Shown: positions 15,062-23,400, numbered from the stretch's first letter. The stretch: DNA of 31,127 bases from Clostridia bacterium (GCA_017518705.1 JAFWUC010000049.1:1-31127); one strand, 5' to 3'. Notes: a model not told the origin generated them from the letters alone. Program-made: numbers and translations.

Positions 15062-16828
15062 ATGACACAGATGCGCACGCACAACCTGAACGAGCTGCGC
15101 CTGGCCTACGCGGGCAAGCGCGTGAGACTGGTGGGCTGGATGGAAAACGTCCGCGAAGTGGGGCAGAGCCTCGCCTTCGTGATACTCAGGGACTTTTTCG
15201 GCACTACCCAGCTGGTGGTTGAGGACGAAGAGCTGCTTAAGCAGGTGCTTGAGCTCAACAAGGAAAGCACCATCGCCATAGAGGGCACGGTGCGGGAACG
15301 CTCCAACAAGAACCCCAAGATCCCCACGGGCGAGATCGAGGTGGTGCCCGACAAGATCGAGGTGCTGGGCCGCTGCCGCTACAACCAGCTGCCCTTCGAG
15401 ATCAACCGTTCCCGCGAGGCGGACGAGATCCAGAGGCTCAAGTACCGCTATCTGGACCTCAGGAACCCCCAGGTCAAGCAGAACATAGTGCTGCGCTGCA
15501 ACGTGGTGAGCGCGCTGAGGAGCGCGATGCTTAACGAAGGCTTCCTCGAGATCACCACGCCCATCCTCACCGCGTCTTCCCCCGAAGGCGCCCGCGACTA
15601 TCTGGTGCCCGCGAGAAAGCACCCCGGCAAGTTCTACGCCCTGCCCCAGGCGCCCCAGCAGTTCAAGCAGCTGCTCATGGCCAGCGGCTTTGACAGGTAT
15701 TTCCAGATCGCGCCCTGCTTCCGCGACGAGGACGCCCGCGGCGACCGCAGCCCCGGCGAGTTCTACCAGCTGGATATGGAAATGTCCTTCGCGGGAAAGG
15801 AAGACGTGTTCGGCGTGATCGAAAAGGTGCTGCCGCCCATTTTCGCCAAATACGGCAAGTATTCCACCGCCTCCGCGGCGCCCTTCAGGCGCATCAGTTA
15901 CACCGACGCGCTGAGCACCTACGGCAGCGACAAGCCGGACCTCAGGATCGACCTGACCTGCAAGGACATAAGCCCCCTGTTCGCCGAGTGCGAGATGGAG
16001 GCGCTTAAGGGCCAGACCGTAAAGGCGATCGACATCAGCAAGTGCACCCTGACCCGCAAGCAGGTAGAAAAGCTGCTCTCCGACTGCGAAGTGCAGGCGG
16101 GCGTTAAGGGCTACTGGTTCAAGACCGACTCCGAAGGCAAGCTGGCGGGCGGCATCGCGAAGTTCCTTGCGGGCAAGGAAGAAGAGCTCGCCAAGTCCAT
16201 ATCCCTGGCTCCCGACACCCTGGTGGTGGTCGCGGCGGGTCCCCAGGCCACGAAGCTCGCGGGCGTGATGATCAAGTTCTTCGGCGCCGCGTGCGAAGGT
16301 CACATGGACAAGGAAAAGTACGAGTTCTGCTGGATAATCGACTTCCCGATGTACGAGATCGGCGAGGAGAGCGGCGAACTGGAGTTCTGTCACAACCCCT
16401 TCAGCATGCCCATCGGCGGGCTCGAGACCCTGGAAAAGGCCGAGAAGGGCGAGATCGATCCTCTGACCATACTGGCGGACCAGTACGACCTGGTGTGCAA
16501 CGGCGTGGAGCTGTCCAGCGGCGCGGTGAGGAACCACGATCCAGAGATCATGATCAAGGCCTTCGAGATGGTGCGGCTGGGCGAGGACGACGTGAAGAGC
16601 AAGTTCCCGGCCATGTACAACGCCTTCTGCTACGGCGCGCCGCCACACGCGGGCATCGCTCCCGGCGTGGACAGGATGGTCATGCTGCTGGCGGGCGAGG
16701 ACTCCATCAGGGAGGTCATCCCCTTCCCGATGAACAAGAACGCCCAGGACGTGATGATGGGAGCGCCCAGCGAGGTCACCCAGAAGCAGCTGGACGAGCT
16801 GAACATCAAGGTGGACATCAAACATTAA
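15062..16828 (+). CDS. aspS: Aspartyl-tRNA synthetase
   Basis: A 588-residue class IIb synthetase that charges tRNA-Asp (and, in many bacteria with this form, tRNA-Asn). The N-terminal anticodon-binding OB fold covers about 1-105. Then come the KYRYLDLR hinge, motif 2 from CFRDEDARGDR to YQLDME (219-240), the GSDKPDLR segment, the bacterial GAD insertion, and motif 3 GIAPGVDRMVML. Motif 2 reads SPGEFYQLD, and the C-terminal block reads ELSSGAVRNH (483-492), instead of the usual QPEFTQID and GGSIRIH-type sequences. From memory this is the alphaproteobacterial form. AAAGGAA precedes ATG, 23 bases after the PAP2 gene. Confidence 0.96.
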   Translation: MTQMRTHNLNELRLAYAGKRVRLVGWMENVREVGQSLAFVILRDFFGTTQLVVEDEELLKQVLELNKESTIAIEGTVRERSNKNPKIPTGEIEVVPDKIEVLGRCRYNQLPFEINRSREADEIQRLKYRYLDLRNPQVKQNIVLRCNVVSALRSAMLNEGFLEITTPILTASSPEGARDYLVPARKHPGKFYALPQAPQQFKQLLMASGFDRYFQIAPCFRDEDARGDRSPGEFYQLDMEMSFAGKEDVFGVIEKVLPPIFAKYGKYSTASAAPFRRISYTDALSTYGSDKPDLRIDLTCKDISPLFAECEMEALKGQTVKAIDISKCTLTRKQVEKLLSDCEVQAGVKGYWFKTDSEGKLAGGIAKFLAGKEEELAKSISLAPDTLVVVAAGPQATKLAGVMIKFFGAACEGHMDKEKYEFCWIIDFPMYEIGEESGELEFCHNPFSMPIGGLETLEKAEKGEIDPLTILADQYDLVCNGVELSSGAVRNHDPEIMIKAFEMVRLGEDDVKSKFPAMYNAFCYGAPPHAGIAPGVDRMVMLLAGEDSIREVIPFPMNKNAQDVMMGAPSEVTQKQLDELNIKVDIKH

Positions 16829-16839
16829 ATAATATTTCA

Positions 16840-16866
16840 GGCGGAGGTCACACCTCCGCCGTTTAT
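16840..16866 (+). terminator. Hairpin between aspS and alaX (weak terminator or attenuator)
   Basis: A perfect 9-bp stem GGCGGAGGT/ACCTCCGCC (16840-16848/16852-16860) with a 3-base loop is followed by GTTTAT. The U-tract is short, so partial read-through into the next gene is likely. Confidence 0.6.
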
Positions 16867-16876
16867 AAAGGTGCTT

Positions 16877-18052
16877 ATGACCGAGAGACTGTATTACGAC
16901 GACGCCTACCTGTGGAAGTTTGCTTCCGAGGTGACTTCGTGCGAACCCATAGACGATAAGACCAGCCGGGTATACCTGGAAAAGAGCGCGTTTTACCCCA
17001 CCAGCGGCGGGCAGCCCTTCGATACGGGCACCATACAGGGCCGCAGGGTGACGGACGTGTACGTGGACGAATTCGGGGACGTGGCCCACGTCATCGAGGG
17101 CAGCGTCGAAGAGGGAATGCTGGCGGAGTGCCTGATAGACGTGCCCCGCCGCCTGGACCATATGCAGCAGCACGCGGGGGAGCACATACTGGCGGGGGTG
17201 ATGTACCGCTTTTACGGCGCGTACACCACAGGGCTGCACCTGGGCGCCGCGGACAGCACCATAGACTGCGTGCTGCCGGACGGGCGCACGCACATGACAC
17301 AGGAAGAAAAGGCGTTCGTCGAAAGCAAAGTCAACCGCATAATCCGCTCCGACGCGCCCATAAGGTGCTGGTTCCCGGACGAGGAGGAGCTAAAGACACT
17401 GCCCTTACGGAAGGCGCCCTCGGTCACAGAGCACATCCGCGTGGTGCAGATAGGGCAGGAGGAGTTCTGCGCCTGCGGCGGCACGCATCCGAAAGCCACG
17501 GGGGAGATAGGGCTGTTCAAGCTCCTGGACGCCCGCCCTGACAAGGGCAAGCTGCGCCTCACGTTCGTGTGCGGGGAACGGGCGGTAAAACTGTATCACG
17601 AGCTGTATGAGGACATGCTTAAGCTCAGGGAGATACTGAACGTCCCGCAGGAAGGCCTGGCGCAGGCGGCGCTAAATGCCGTGGACAGGCTGAAGGACGC
17701 CCGCAGGGAGATAAACGCCGCCAAAAGCCGCATGGCTGAGGCGCTGATAAAGGGCGAGATCGCCAAAGGCGGAGCCGAAGTGAGGTACGTATTCAGTGAC
17801 GTCGGTCCTGAGGGGCTGAAAGCGGCGGCGGACGCGGCGGTCAGCGCGGGGAAAGCGGCGTTTCTGATGGACGAGACCGAAAACGGGCTGAACCTTATGT
17901 TCGCCTCCCCCAAGGGCGGACCCGACGCGGGAAAGCTGCTTAAGACGTTCGCGCAGAAGTGCGGCGGCAAGGGCGGCGGCAGCCCGGAACTGGCCAGGGG
18001 GTTCTGCCCCGATAAAGCAGCGGCGAAGGAACTGGATTCGCTGGAAGTGTAG
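16877..18052 (+). CDS. Alanyl-tRNA editing protein, AlaX-L type with DHHA1 domain
   Basis: A 391-residue stand-alone editing enzyme that removes serine or glycine mischarged on tRNA-Ala. The N-terminal AlaRS-like second additional domain carries the four zinc ligands: His99 and His103 (HAGEH), and Cys200 and His204 (CGGTH). A helical linker (about 230-290) leads to a C-terminal DHHA1 domain with GGKGGGSPELARG. There is no class II aminoacylation core, which separates it from AlaRS. The start ATG at 16877 has AAAGGT upstream; a GTG two codons earlier is possible. It follows aspS across a weak terminator. Confidence 0.93.
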   Translation: MTERLYYDDAYLWKFASEVTSCEPIDDKTSRVYLEKSAFYPTSGGQPFDTGTIQGRRVTDVYVDEFGDVAHVIEGSVEEGMLAECLIDVPRRLDHMQQHAGEHILAGVMYRFYGAYTTGLHLGAADSTIDCVLPDGRTHMTQEEKAFVESKVNRIIRSDAPIRCWFPDEEELKTLPLRKAPSVTEHIRVVQIGQEEFCACGGTHPKATGEIGLFKLLDARPDKGKLRLTFVCGERAVKLYHELYEDMLKLREILNVPQEGLAQAALNAVDRLKDARREINAAKSRMAEALIKGEIAKGGAEVRYVFSDVGPEGLKAAADAAVSAGKAAFLMDETENGLNLMFASPKGGPDAGKLLKTFAQKCGGKGGGSPELARGFCPDKAAAKELDSLEV

Positions 18053-18066
18053 AAAGACATTATACC

Positions 18067-18157
18067 GCGTCATCGCGAGCGCACAGCGCGCGGCGATCCG
18101 TCCCGATACCCGCAGGAAACGGATCACCGAGCGGCGCTTCGTGACGCCCGCAATGAC
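18067..18157. repeat. Diverged palindromic repeat between convergent genes
   Basis: GCGTCATCGCGAG (18067-) leads to GGCGATCCGT (18092-18101). The inverted counterpart is ACGGATCACC (18119-) leading to GCAATGAC (18150-18157). It is a degraded member of the GCGTCATTGCG/GGCAATCCGT family seen near 313-562 and 2296-2332, again placed between gene 3' ends. Confidence 0.65.
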
Positions 18158-18183
18158 TGGGAAACGGCAAACGACGTGCATAC

Positions 18184-18217
18184 AAAAGCAGGCGGCATGG
18201 TGATCCATGCCGCCTGC
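18184..18217 (-). terminator. Terminator of the alpha-mannosidase gene
   Basis: A perfect 13-bp stem (18188-18200 with 18205-18217) with a 4-base loop is followed on the minus strand by TTTTGTA. The symmetry would also let it stop transcripts coming from alaX. Confidence 0.85.
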
Positions 18218-18232
18218 GCGTTTAGTGTAAGC

Positions 18233-21200
18233 CTATCTTTCGACAAGCAGGGTCTTGATCTCGAAGGGGCGGAAGCAGAGCGCGTACCTGCCGTCCTCAT
18301 CCGGCGAAAGCACCTGCTTTTCCTCCTCCAGGAAGTTGGTCAGGCTCACTTTCTTGGCGCCGGCTATGCACACGCGGACTTTCGCGTGGCTGCGGCGGCT
18401 CTCGTACAGGCGCAGCGCGAAGGCGGAAGTGCCGTTTTCGGCGGGCTTCACTGCTTCGGCGATCACGCCCTCGCCCTCTATTGCGAACAGCCCGGGCAGC
18501 GCCGCCCTGCCGCCGATCTCCACGGGCAGGTAGTTGAAGTCGTAGGCGGGGAGGATGACGTTTTCAAAGTCTCCCGCGCCTTCGTGGGGCAGCAGGCTGT
18601 AGCGCATGAAGTGCACGCCCCTGTCGGTCACCGGATCGGGGCGCGCGCCGCCCTTTAACAGGCTCAGGCGCAGGTTGCCGCCCAGGCAGGAGATGCCGTA
18701 CTTGCAGTCGTTGAGCACCGCGACGCCGTAATCCGCCTCGCTTAGGTCGCTCCACTTCATGTTGCACACCTCGAACTTGGCGGCTTCCACGGAGTTGTTG
18801 CGGGTGGTGGGGCGCTCGATGTGGCCGAACTGGATCTCGTTTTTCACGTAGGCGCTGCGGATGTCGGTGTCGAAGCACGCCTTGACCAGCCCGTGCCTGT
18901 CCTGCCAGTCCAGTTTGACTTCGTAATCGATGCGGCGGGAGGAAGCGTAGAACACCGTGTCCACGGCGATCTTCGATCCGCGCATCAGGGGATAGACCGC
19001 CCTCAGGCGCAGCTCCACCTGCCCGCAGGACACGACTTCGAAGCTTTCGGGCATGCCCAGGGGACGCAGCTTGTCGAAGCCGTCGTCGTCGATATCCCAG
19101 TTGTCCCAGGCGGCGGGCATTTCCTCGCCCGCTATGACCGTGCCAAGGGGCAGGCCTTCTTTGGAGCGGATCTCGCGCCCGTTTTTGACGTCGTACAGGC
19201 TGTCTATAAAGCCGTTTTCGGTCAGTTTTACGCGGTAGAAGGGCGTCTCGATCTCGTTGCCGTCTACCTTGAACGCGCACCTGGCGCTTTCGCTTTCGCC
19301 CTCTTCCAGCGTGAAGGCGGCGTTGGCGGGCAGCTTAGCCTTTACGGCGGTCTTCTTCTGCCCCGCAAGGTCGGTGTAGGTCTGGCTCTCGGCGTTTTTG
19401 AAGCTGTGTTCGCCGCATACGTCATACACGCCTTCGCGCCCGTAGGGCAGGGTGTTGATAAGGGACACGGCGCCTTCCGCCCCGTCGGAAAAGCTCTTTG
19501 CCAGGCGGGCGGTGTCCGCCTTTACGGCGGCGATCAGCGCGTTCATTTCGGGGATCTCGGTCTCGTACACCTTGGGTATGCAGGTGCCGGGCAGTATGTC
19601 GTGGAACTGGTTCTTGAGCAGGGTCTTCCAGTACTCTTCCAGTTTTTCGTCCCTGGCCTTGCCGCACAGCGTGTACATGAGCTCCAGGTCGTGCAGCGCG
19701 ATCTCCGCCAGGCGGTTGTTGCGCTTGACTTCGCTCATCTTGGTCAGCGTGCCCCGGTGGAGCTCCAGGTACATCTCGCCGTCGTAGGTGGGCAGGCGGT
19801 CTTTTCTGGCTTCCAGCGTGTGCATGTACTCGCTGGCGGTGGAGGAGACCACCTTGGGCAGGCCTTCCATGCCCTTGACCCTTTCCAGATACTCCAGCAT
19901 GCCGAAAGTGGGTCCGCCGCCGCCGTCGCCGAAACCGTAGGCGGCGAAGCGGGAATTTTCGGTGCGCCGGTCGAGCACCTTGGCGTAGTTCTCGGTCACG
20001 GTCCTGGGGTCGGGGATGGAGTGGGTGGCGTTCAAGTGGCAGATGACCTTGCTGCCGTCCAGCCCCTTCCACACGAAGCTGCCCGCGGGGAAGGTGTTCA
20101 GGTCGTTCCAGCTCATTTTGGTGGTGAAAAAGTACTTCACGCCGCTTTCCAGCATTATCTGGGGAATGGCGGCGTTGTAGCCGAAGGTGTCCGGCAGCCA
20201 GAAGGAGTCGGAAGTGTAGCCCAGGTATTTGCGGGTGAAGTTCTGGCCGTAGATGAACTGCCTGGCCATGGCTTCGCCGCCGGTTATGGAGCAGTCGCAC
20301 TCCACCCACACGCCGCCGTTGGGCTCGTAGCGGCCCTCTTTGCAGCGCTGTTTGATGCCTTCGAATATGTCGGGATAGTAGCGGCGCATCCAGTCAAGGT
20401 GCAGCGCGGAGGATTGTATGAACCTGTAATCCGGGTATTTTTCCATCAGGTTCAGCGCCTGGGAATAGGTGCGTGCGCACTTTCTTACGGTCTCGCTCAC
20501 GGGCCACAGCCAGGCGGTGTCCATGTGGGAGTGGCCTATGGCGTAGATCTCGCCGCGGCTCAAGTCGCCCTTTGAGGAGTTGAACAGGGGCTTTAACGCC
20601 TCGGAGATCTTCAGGCAGGACTCGGTGATCTCGTCCCCGCCCGCGCCCACGAACTCCTGTATCACGTGGGGGAAGGCGTCCTTAAGGCACTCGTAGGCGT
20701 GCTGGGAGGCGTAATTGTCTTCGCTCAGTTTCGCCATCTGCAGCGCGCAGGACAGGTCGAACACGGCGTCCTTAACGGCCTCGTTCATAACGTAGAGCTT
20801 AAGGCCGTTATAGACGTGGGAGAACTTCGCCTGATCCACGTGCTCCTCGTCCAGGTCGATGCCTTCCCGGGGCTGGGTGCCCAGCACGGTGTGGCCCGCG
20901 TAGCACTCGAAGGCCAGGTCGATCTCTTCCCCGGCGCGGGCGTTGTAGTCCACGAACATCACGGAGTGGTTGCCGCCGATAAAGCGGTGCTTGCTGTTTA
21001 TAATGCCCCGGGGACTGCCGTTTTTAAAGCACAGTATCTCCACGGCGTCGGCGTCAGGCACCGCGCACAGCGTGCGGCCCGCGGCCGCTTCGGGCACGCG
21101 CACCCGGGTGCACAGCCAGAGGTTGGAATACTCCCTGCCCCAGCTTTCCCCGTCCTTTATCGGGCGCATCTCGCCGGGGGCGGGGGGACGGCACAGGTGC

Positions 21201-21325
21201 TCCTCCGTTTCCAGCGCCAGCACGTTTTCGGCCTTCAGCAAAGGCGTGAAAATGTGGCGGCCGTAGAGCTCCAGCGTCTGCTCGATCTTGCCCAGAAAGC
21301 GCTGGACGTACTTGTCGAAAGTCAT
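18233..21325 (-). CDS. Alpha-mannosidase, glycoside hydrolase family 38
   Basis: A 1030-residue GH38 enzyme that removes alpha-linked mannose with retention of configuration. After an N-terminal domain (1-255), the catalytic barrel starts with IGHSHMDTAWLW, giving zinc ligands His267 and Asp269. The nucleophile is Asp379 in WLPDTFGY. The middle domain and the C-terminal beta-sandwich (about 640-1030) complete the normal family length. There is no signal peptide, so it should act on imported oligosaccharides in the cytoplasm. GGAGG lies 7 bases before ATG. The gene follows a small membrane protein gene by 57 bases on the same strand and ends at a strong terminator. Confidence 0.96.
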   Translation of the reverse strand: MTFDKYVQRFLGKIEQTLELYGRHIFTPLLKAENVLALETEEHLCRPPAPGEMRPIKDGESWGREYSNLWLCTRVRVPEAAAGRTLCAVPDADAVEILCFKNGSPRGIINSKHRFIGGNHSVMFVDYNARAGEEIDLAFECYAGHTVLGTQPREGIDLDEEHVDQAKFSHVYNGLKLYVMNEAVKDAVFDLSCALQMAKLSEDNYASQHAYECLKDAFPHVIQEFVGAGGDEITESCLKISEALKPLFNSSKGDLSRGEIYAIGHSHMDTAWLWPVSETVRKCARTYSQALNLMEKYPDYRFIQSSALHLDWMRRYYPDIFEGIKQRCKEGRYEPNGGVWVECDCSITGGEAMARQFIYGQNFTRKYLGYTSDSFWLPDTFGYNAAIPQIMLESGVKYFFTTKMSWNDLNTFPAGSFVWKGLDGSKVICHLNATHSIPDPRTVTENYAKVLDRRTENSRFAAYGFGDGGGGPTFGMLEYLERVKGMEGLPKVVSSTASEYMHTLEARKDRLPTYDGEMYLELHRGTLTKMSEVKRNNRLAEIALHDLELMYTLCGKARDEKLEEYWKTLLKNQFHDILPGTCIPKVYETEIPEMNALIAAVKADTARLAKSFSDGAEGAVSLINTLPYGREGVYDVCGEHSFKNAESQTYTDLAGQKKTAVKAKLPANAAFTLEEGESESARCAFKVDGNEIETPFYRVKLTENGFIDSLYDVKNGREIRSKEGLPLGTVIAGEEMPAAWDNWDIDDDGFDKLRPLGMPESFEVVSCGQVELRLRAVYPLMRGSKIAVDTVFYASSRRIDYEVKLDWQDRHGLVKACFDTDIRSAYVKNEIQFGHIERPTTRNNSVEAAKFEVCNMKWSDLSEADYGVAVLNDCKYGISCLGGNLRLSLLKGGARPDPVTDRGVHFMRYSLLPHEGAGDFENVILPAYDFNYLPVEIGGRAALPGLFAIEGEGVIAEAVKPAENGTSAFALRLYESRRSHAKVRVCIAGAKKVSLTNFLEEEKQVLSPDEDGRYALCFRPFEIKTLLVER

Positions 21326-21382
21326 GGATCATCCTCCTTGACGGATTATTTTGCGCGGACGCGCCGCGGATGGTTCTAAACT

Positions 21383-21679
21383 TTATCTGCCGTTTGCGGC
21401 GTCCAGACGGCGGTTGCGGAAATACACGATCATGTTCAGGCTGACCATTACCAGGTTGAGCACGTAGAAACAAAGCACGTACCATTTCTGCGAAAACTCG
21501 GCCATGTAGCTTTTGGACAGCAGCTTGGCGGCGATGCCCGCCACGTAGCCCACGTCTATCAGCGCCAGGAACAGCAGGCTCTGCCCCCTGGCGGTGCGGC
21601 TTTTAAGGGCTTTGGACAGGTTGACGGGCCAGCTGGCTCCGAAACACAGCAGCATTACGATCTCAAACAGTTCGCTCAT
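21383..21679 (-). CDS. Small three-helix membrane protein, PQ-loop/SemiSWEET-like
   Basis: A 98-residue protein with three predicted membrane segments (about 3-17, 33-53, 60-85). The end of helix 1 and the following loop read WPVNLSKALKSRTARGQSLL, close in layout to the proline-kink plus K-x-K-S/T-x-x-G-x-S pattern of SemiSWEET sugar transporters, which are also about 90-100 residues and work as dimers. The classical PQ pair is PV here, so the assignment is tentative. The start at 21679 is chosen from GGAGG 7 bases upstream; an earlier start at 21727 would precede the promoter -10. It is cotranscribed with the alpha-mannosidase. Confidence 0.75.
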   Translation of the reverse strand: MSELFEIVMLLCFGASWPVNLSKALKSRTARGQSLLFLALIDVGYVAGIAAKLLSKSYMAEFSQKWYVLCFYVLNLVMVSLNMIVYFRNRRLDAANGR

Positions 21680-21698
21680 ATGTACACCTCCGTAGGAT

Positions 21699-21727
21699 AT
21701 TGTACCATCTCGGTCCGGGAAACGCAA
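21699..21727 (-). promoter_or_regulatory. Promoter of the SemiSWEET-like/alpha-mannosidase operon
   Basis: Minus strand TTGCGT (21722-21727), 17-base spacer, TACAAT (21699-21704), about 20 bases before the chosen start codon. Confidence 0.65.
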
Positions 21728-21864
21728 GGAAAAGCGGCGGACCGGCGCGAAAATGCTGTTGCTTTGACCGCCTGAAACCCCGCGCGCCGGGCGTCCGGTT
21801 CAGCCGGATAAGGCACGCACGGCGGAAAGCGGCTTAAATCTTACCACAAAATAACATTTGGGAC

Positions 21865-21894
21865 TTGCTTTTTGGAACGCAGGGGTGTTATAAT
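21865..21894 (+). promoter_or_regulatory. Promoter of rpmE
   Basis: TTGCTT (21865-21870), 18-base spacer, consensus TATAAT (21889-21894). The predicted start near 21901 puts a structured leader of about 90 bases before rpmE. Confidence 0.75.
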
Positions 21895-21912
21895 ATCCCT
21901 CAGCATGACGAC

Positions 21913-21970
21913 ACCGGATGCCGCAGGCTCATGCGGGCGACACTCCGGTTTGTACGGACTGCGAGTCTGT
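21913..21970 (+). ncRNA. Structured rpmE leader (candidate L31 autoregulatory element)
   Basis: Two consecutive hairpins lie in the leader. The first has outer arms ACCGGA/TCCGGT (21913-21918/21944-21949) and inner arms CCGCA/TGCGG (21921-21925/21932-21936). The second is ACGGACT/AGTCTGT (21954-21960/21964-21970) with a GCG loop. Leaders that bind their own ribosomal protein are known for L31 genes in several phyla; assignment to one of those families needs a covariance search. Confidence 0.5.
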
Positions 21971-21989
21971 GCAAGAGAGGGGAAGAAAG

Positions 21990-22187
21990 ATGAAGGAGAA
22001 CATCCATCCCGCTTATGGCAAAGCCATAGTGCGCTGCGTATGCGGTGAGACCTTTGAAACCGGTTCTACCAAGAAAGAATTGCGCGTTGATATCTGCTCA
22101 AAGTGCCATCCTTTCTACACCGGCAAGCAGAAGGTCGTCGACACCGGCGGACGTGTGGACAAGTTCAAGAAGCGCTACGGTATCTGA
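21990..22187 (+). CDS. rpmE: 50S ribosomal protein L31, zinc-binding type
   Basis: A 65-residue large-subunit protein. It starts [10 protein letters not shown] and carries the zinc-ribbon cysteines C16, C18, C36 and C39 (CVC...CSKC), the metal-containing C+ form rather than the zinc-independent paralogue. The C-terminus [15 protein letters not shown] is typical. The start at 21990 follows a GAGGGGAAG site; a longer frame from 21918 would translate the structured leader. It leads the conserved rpmE-yqhQ-prmC-prfA-sua5 neighbourhood but has its own terminator. Confidence 0.97.
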   Translation: MKENIHPAYGKAIVRCVCGETFETGSTKKELRVDICSKCHPFYTGKQKVVDTGGRVDKFKKRYGI

Positions 22188-22215
22188 TAATTCGGCTGGG
22201 CGCGTCGAAAACGAT

Positions 22216-22256
22216 AAGCGGATCGGGCTTAGACGCCTCGGATCCGCTTGTTTTTT
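22216..22256 (+). terminator. Rho-independent terminator after rpmE
   Basis: AAGCGGATC (22216-22224) pairs with GATCCGCTT (22241-22249), with additional G-C pairing inside, followed by GTTTTTT. Confidence 0.88.
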
Positions 22257-22265
22257 GCAATGAGA

Positions 22266-22299
22266 GCGGTTTACCGCAGTATATATAGCAGTATATAAA
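22266..22299 (+). promoter_or_regulatory. Possible promoter/operator region upstream of yqhQ
   Basis: A 12-base inverted repeat GCGGT-TT-ACCGC (22266-22277) is followed by a direct repeat of AGTATATA (22278-22285 and 22290-22297). TTTACC (22270-22275) and TATAAA (22294-22299) are 18 bases apart and could be a weak promoter. This is pattern evidence only. Confidence 0.35.
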
Positions 22300-22311
22300 C
22301 GGAGAAAAAAC

Positions 22312-23400
22312 ATGAGTTTCAGGGAAAGCTTTCTGAGATGGTGGAAAAACGACTACCCCGCCGCCTGCGCCTCCGTGGGAGGACAGGCGGTGATGGAGGG
22401 CGTCATGATGAAGGGCCCCGCCTGCCAGGCGGTGACCGTGCGCAAGCCTGACGGCAAAATGGCGCTGGTCACCCGCCCCAACCGGGAGATAGGCAAAAAG
22501 CACAAGTGGGTCAAGCTGCCCGTGATCAGGGGCGTGGTCAACTTCGGCGTGACGCTGTACGACGGCGTAAAGACCCTGACCGACAGCGCGGACATGGCGG
22601 GCTTTGACACCGAGGAACCCACCCGTTTTGAGAAAAGGCTGGCCAAACTATTCCACACCGACCCCGAAAAGGTCGTGATGGGCGTGGCGGTGGCGCTGGC
22701 GGTAGTCATGGCGCTGGCGCTGTTCGTGGGCATACCCTACGTGTGCATGTGGCTGCTCAAAAAGTTCATGGGCGACCCGTGGCTCACCATAGTCTACGGG
22801 CTCATAAGGATCGCGCTGTTCATCGCCTACGTGTACCTGACCAGCCGCTTAAAGGAGATAAAGCGGGTGTTCATGTATCACGGCGCGGAGCACAAAAGCA
22901 TTTTCTGCTACGAGCACGGCGACGAACTGACCGTGGAGAACGCCCGGAAATACACCCGCTTCCATCCCAGGTGCGGCACCAGCTTCCTGGTGATAGTGAT
23001 GATAATCAGCCTGATAGTGGCGGTGATACTGAACGTGGTGCTGCCAAAGAGCATAACTGACAATTTCCTGCTGGGCTTCCTGGTCAAACTGCTCATGGTG
23101 CTGCCCGTGGCGGGCATTTCCTACGAGATACTCAAGGCGCTGGGCAGAGCCAGGGACACCGCGATAGTAAAGATACTCAAGTGGCCGGGGCTCATGACCC
23201 AGCATCTCACCACCCAGGAGCCCGACGACAGCATGCTGGAAGTGGCGCTGGTGTCGCTGAAGGCGGCGCTGGGCATGGAAAAGCCGCTGCCGGAAGAATA
23301 CTATATGGAAGAAACAGCCGACGGATCCTCCGAAGAGACTTCCGAAGAGACCTCCGAAGAGACCGCCGGGGACGCCGACACGGAGAACGCGGGAGGGTGA
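22312..23400 (+). CDS. yqhQ: DUF1385 membrane protein, YqhQ-like
   Basis: A 362-residue integral membrane protein of unknown biochemical function. The family hallmarks are visible: VGGQAVMEGVMMKGP near residues 22-36, PVIRGVVNFG, and the MYHGAEHKSIFCYEHG...FHPRCGTSF block with conserved His, Glu and Cys. Membrane segments surround these (about 120-145, 160-180, 225-245, 250-275). The C-terminus ends in an acidic tail with three SEET repeats, encoded by a 12-base tandem repeat at 23329-23364. GGAG lies upstream of ATG. Its stop overlaps the prmC start, an arrangement that is common in Firmicutes. Confidence 0.92.
   Translation: MSFRESFLRWWKNDYPAACASVGGQAVMEGVMMKGPACQAVTVRKPDGKMALVTRPNREIGKKHKWVKLPVIRGVVNFGVTLYDGVKTLTDSADMAGFDTEEPTRFEKRLAKLFHTDPEKVVMGVAVALAVVMALALFVGIPYVCMWLLKKFMGDPWLTIVYGLIRIALFIAYVYLTSRLKEIKRVFMYHGAEHKSIFCYEHGDELTVENARKYTRFHPRCGTSFLVIVMIISLIVAVILNVVLPKSITDNFLLGFLVKLLMVLPVAGISYEILKALGRARDTAIVKILKWPGLMTQHLTTQEPDDSMLEVALVSLKAALGMEKPLPEEYYMEETADGSSEETSEETSEETAGDADTENAGG

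Noticed and set aside
14852..17293. 813-codon open frame on the minus strand, antisense to aspS and alaX
   Set aside because: It is the shadow of strongly GC3-biased genes. Its translation is low-complexity (His, Val, Gly and Leu rich) with no recognisable family, while the plus strand has unmistakable AspRS and AlaX motifs.
18821..20575. 584-codon plus-strand frame opposite the alpha-mannosidase
   Set aside because: The GH38 catalytic motifs are on the minus strand and the antisense product has no recognisable domain.
21918..21989. Longer start for L31
   Set aside because: It would translate the hairpin leader. The canonical MKENIHP start with its ribosome binding site is at 21990.
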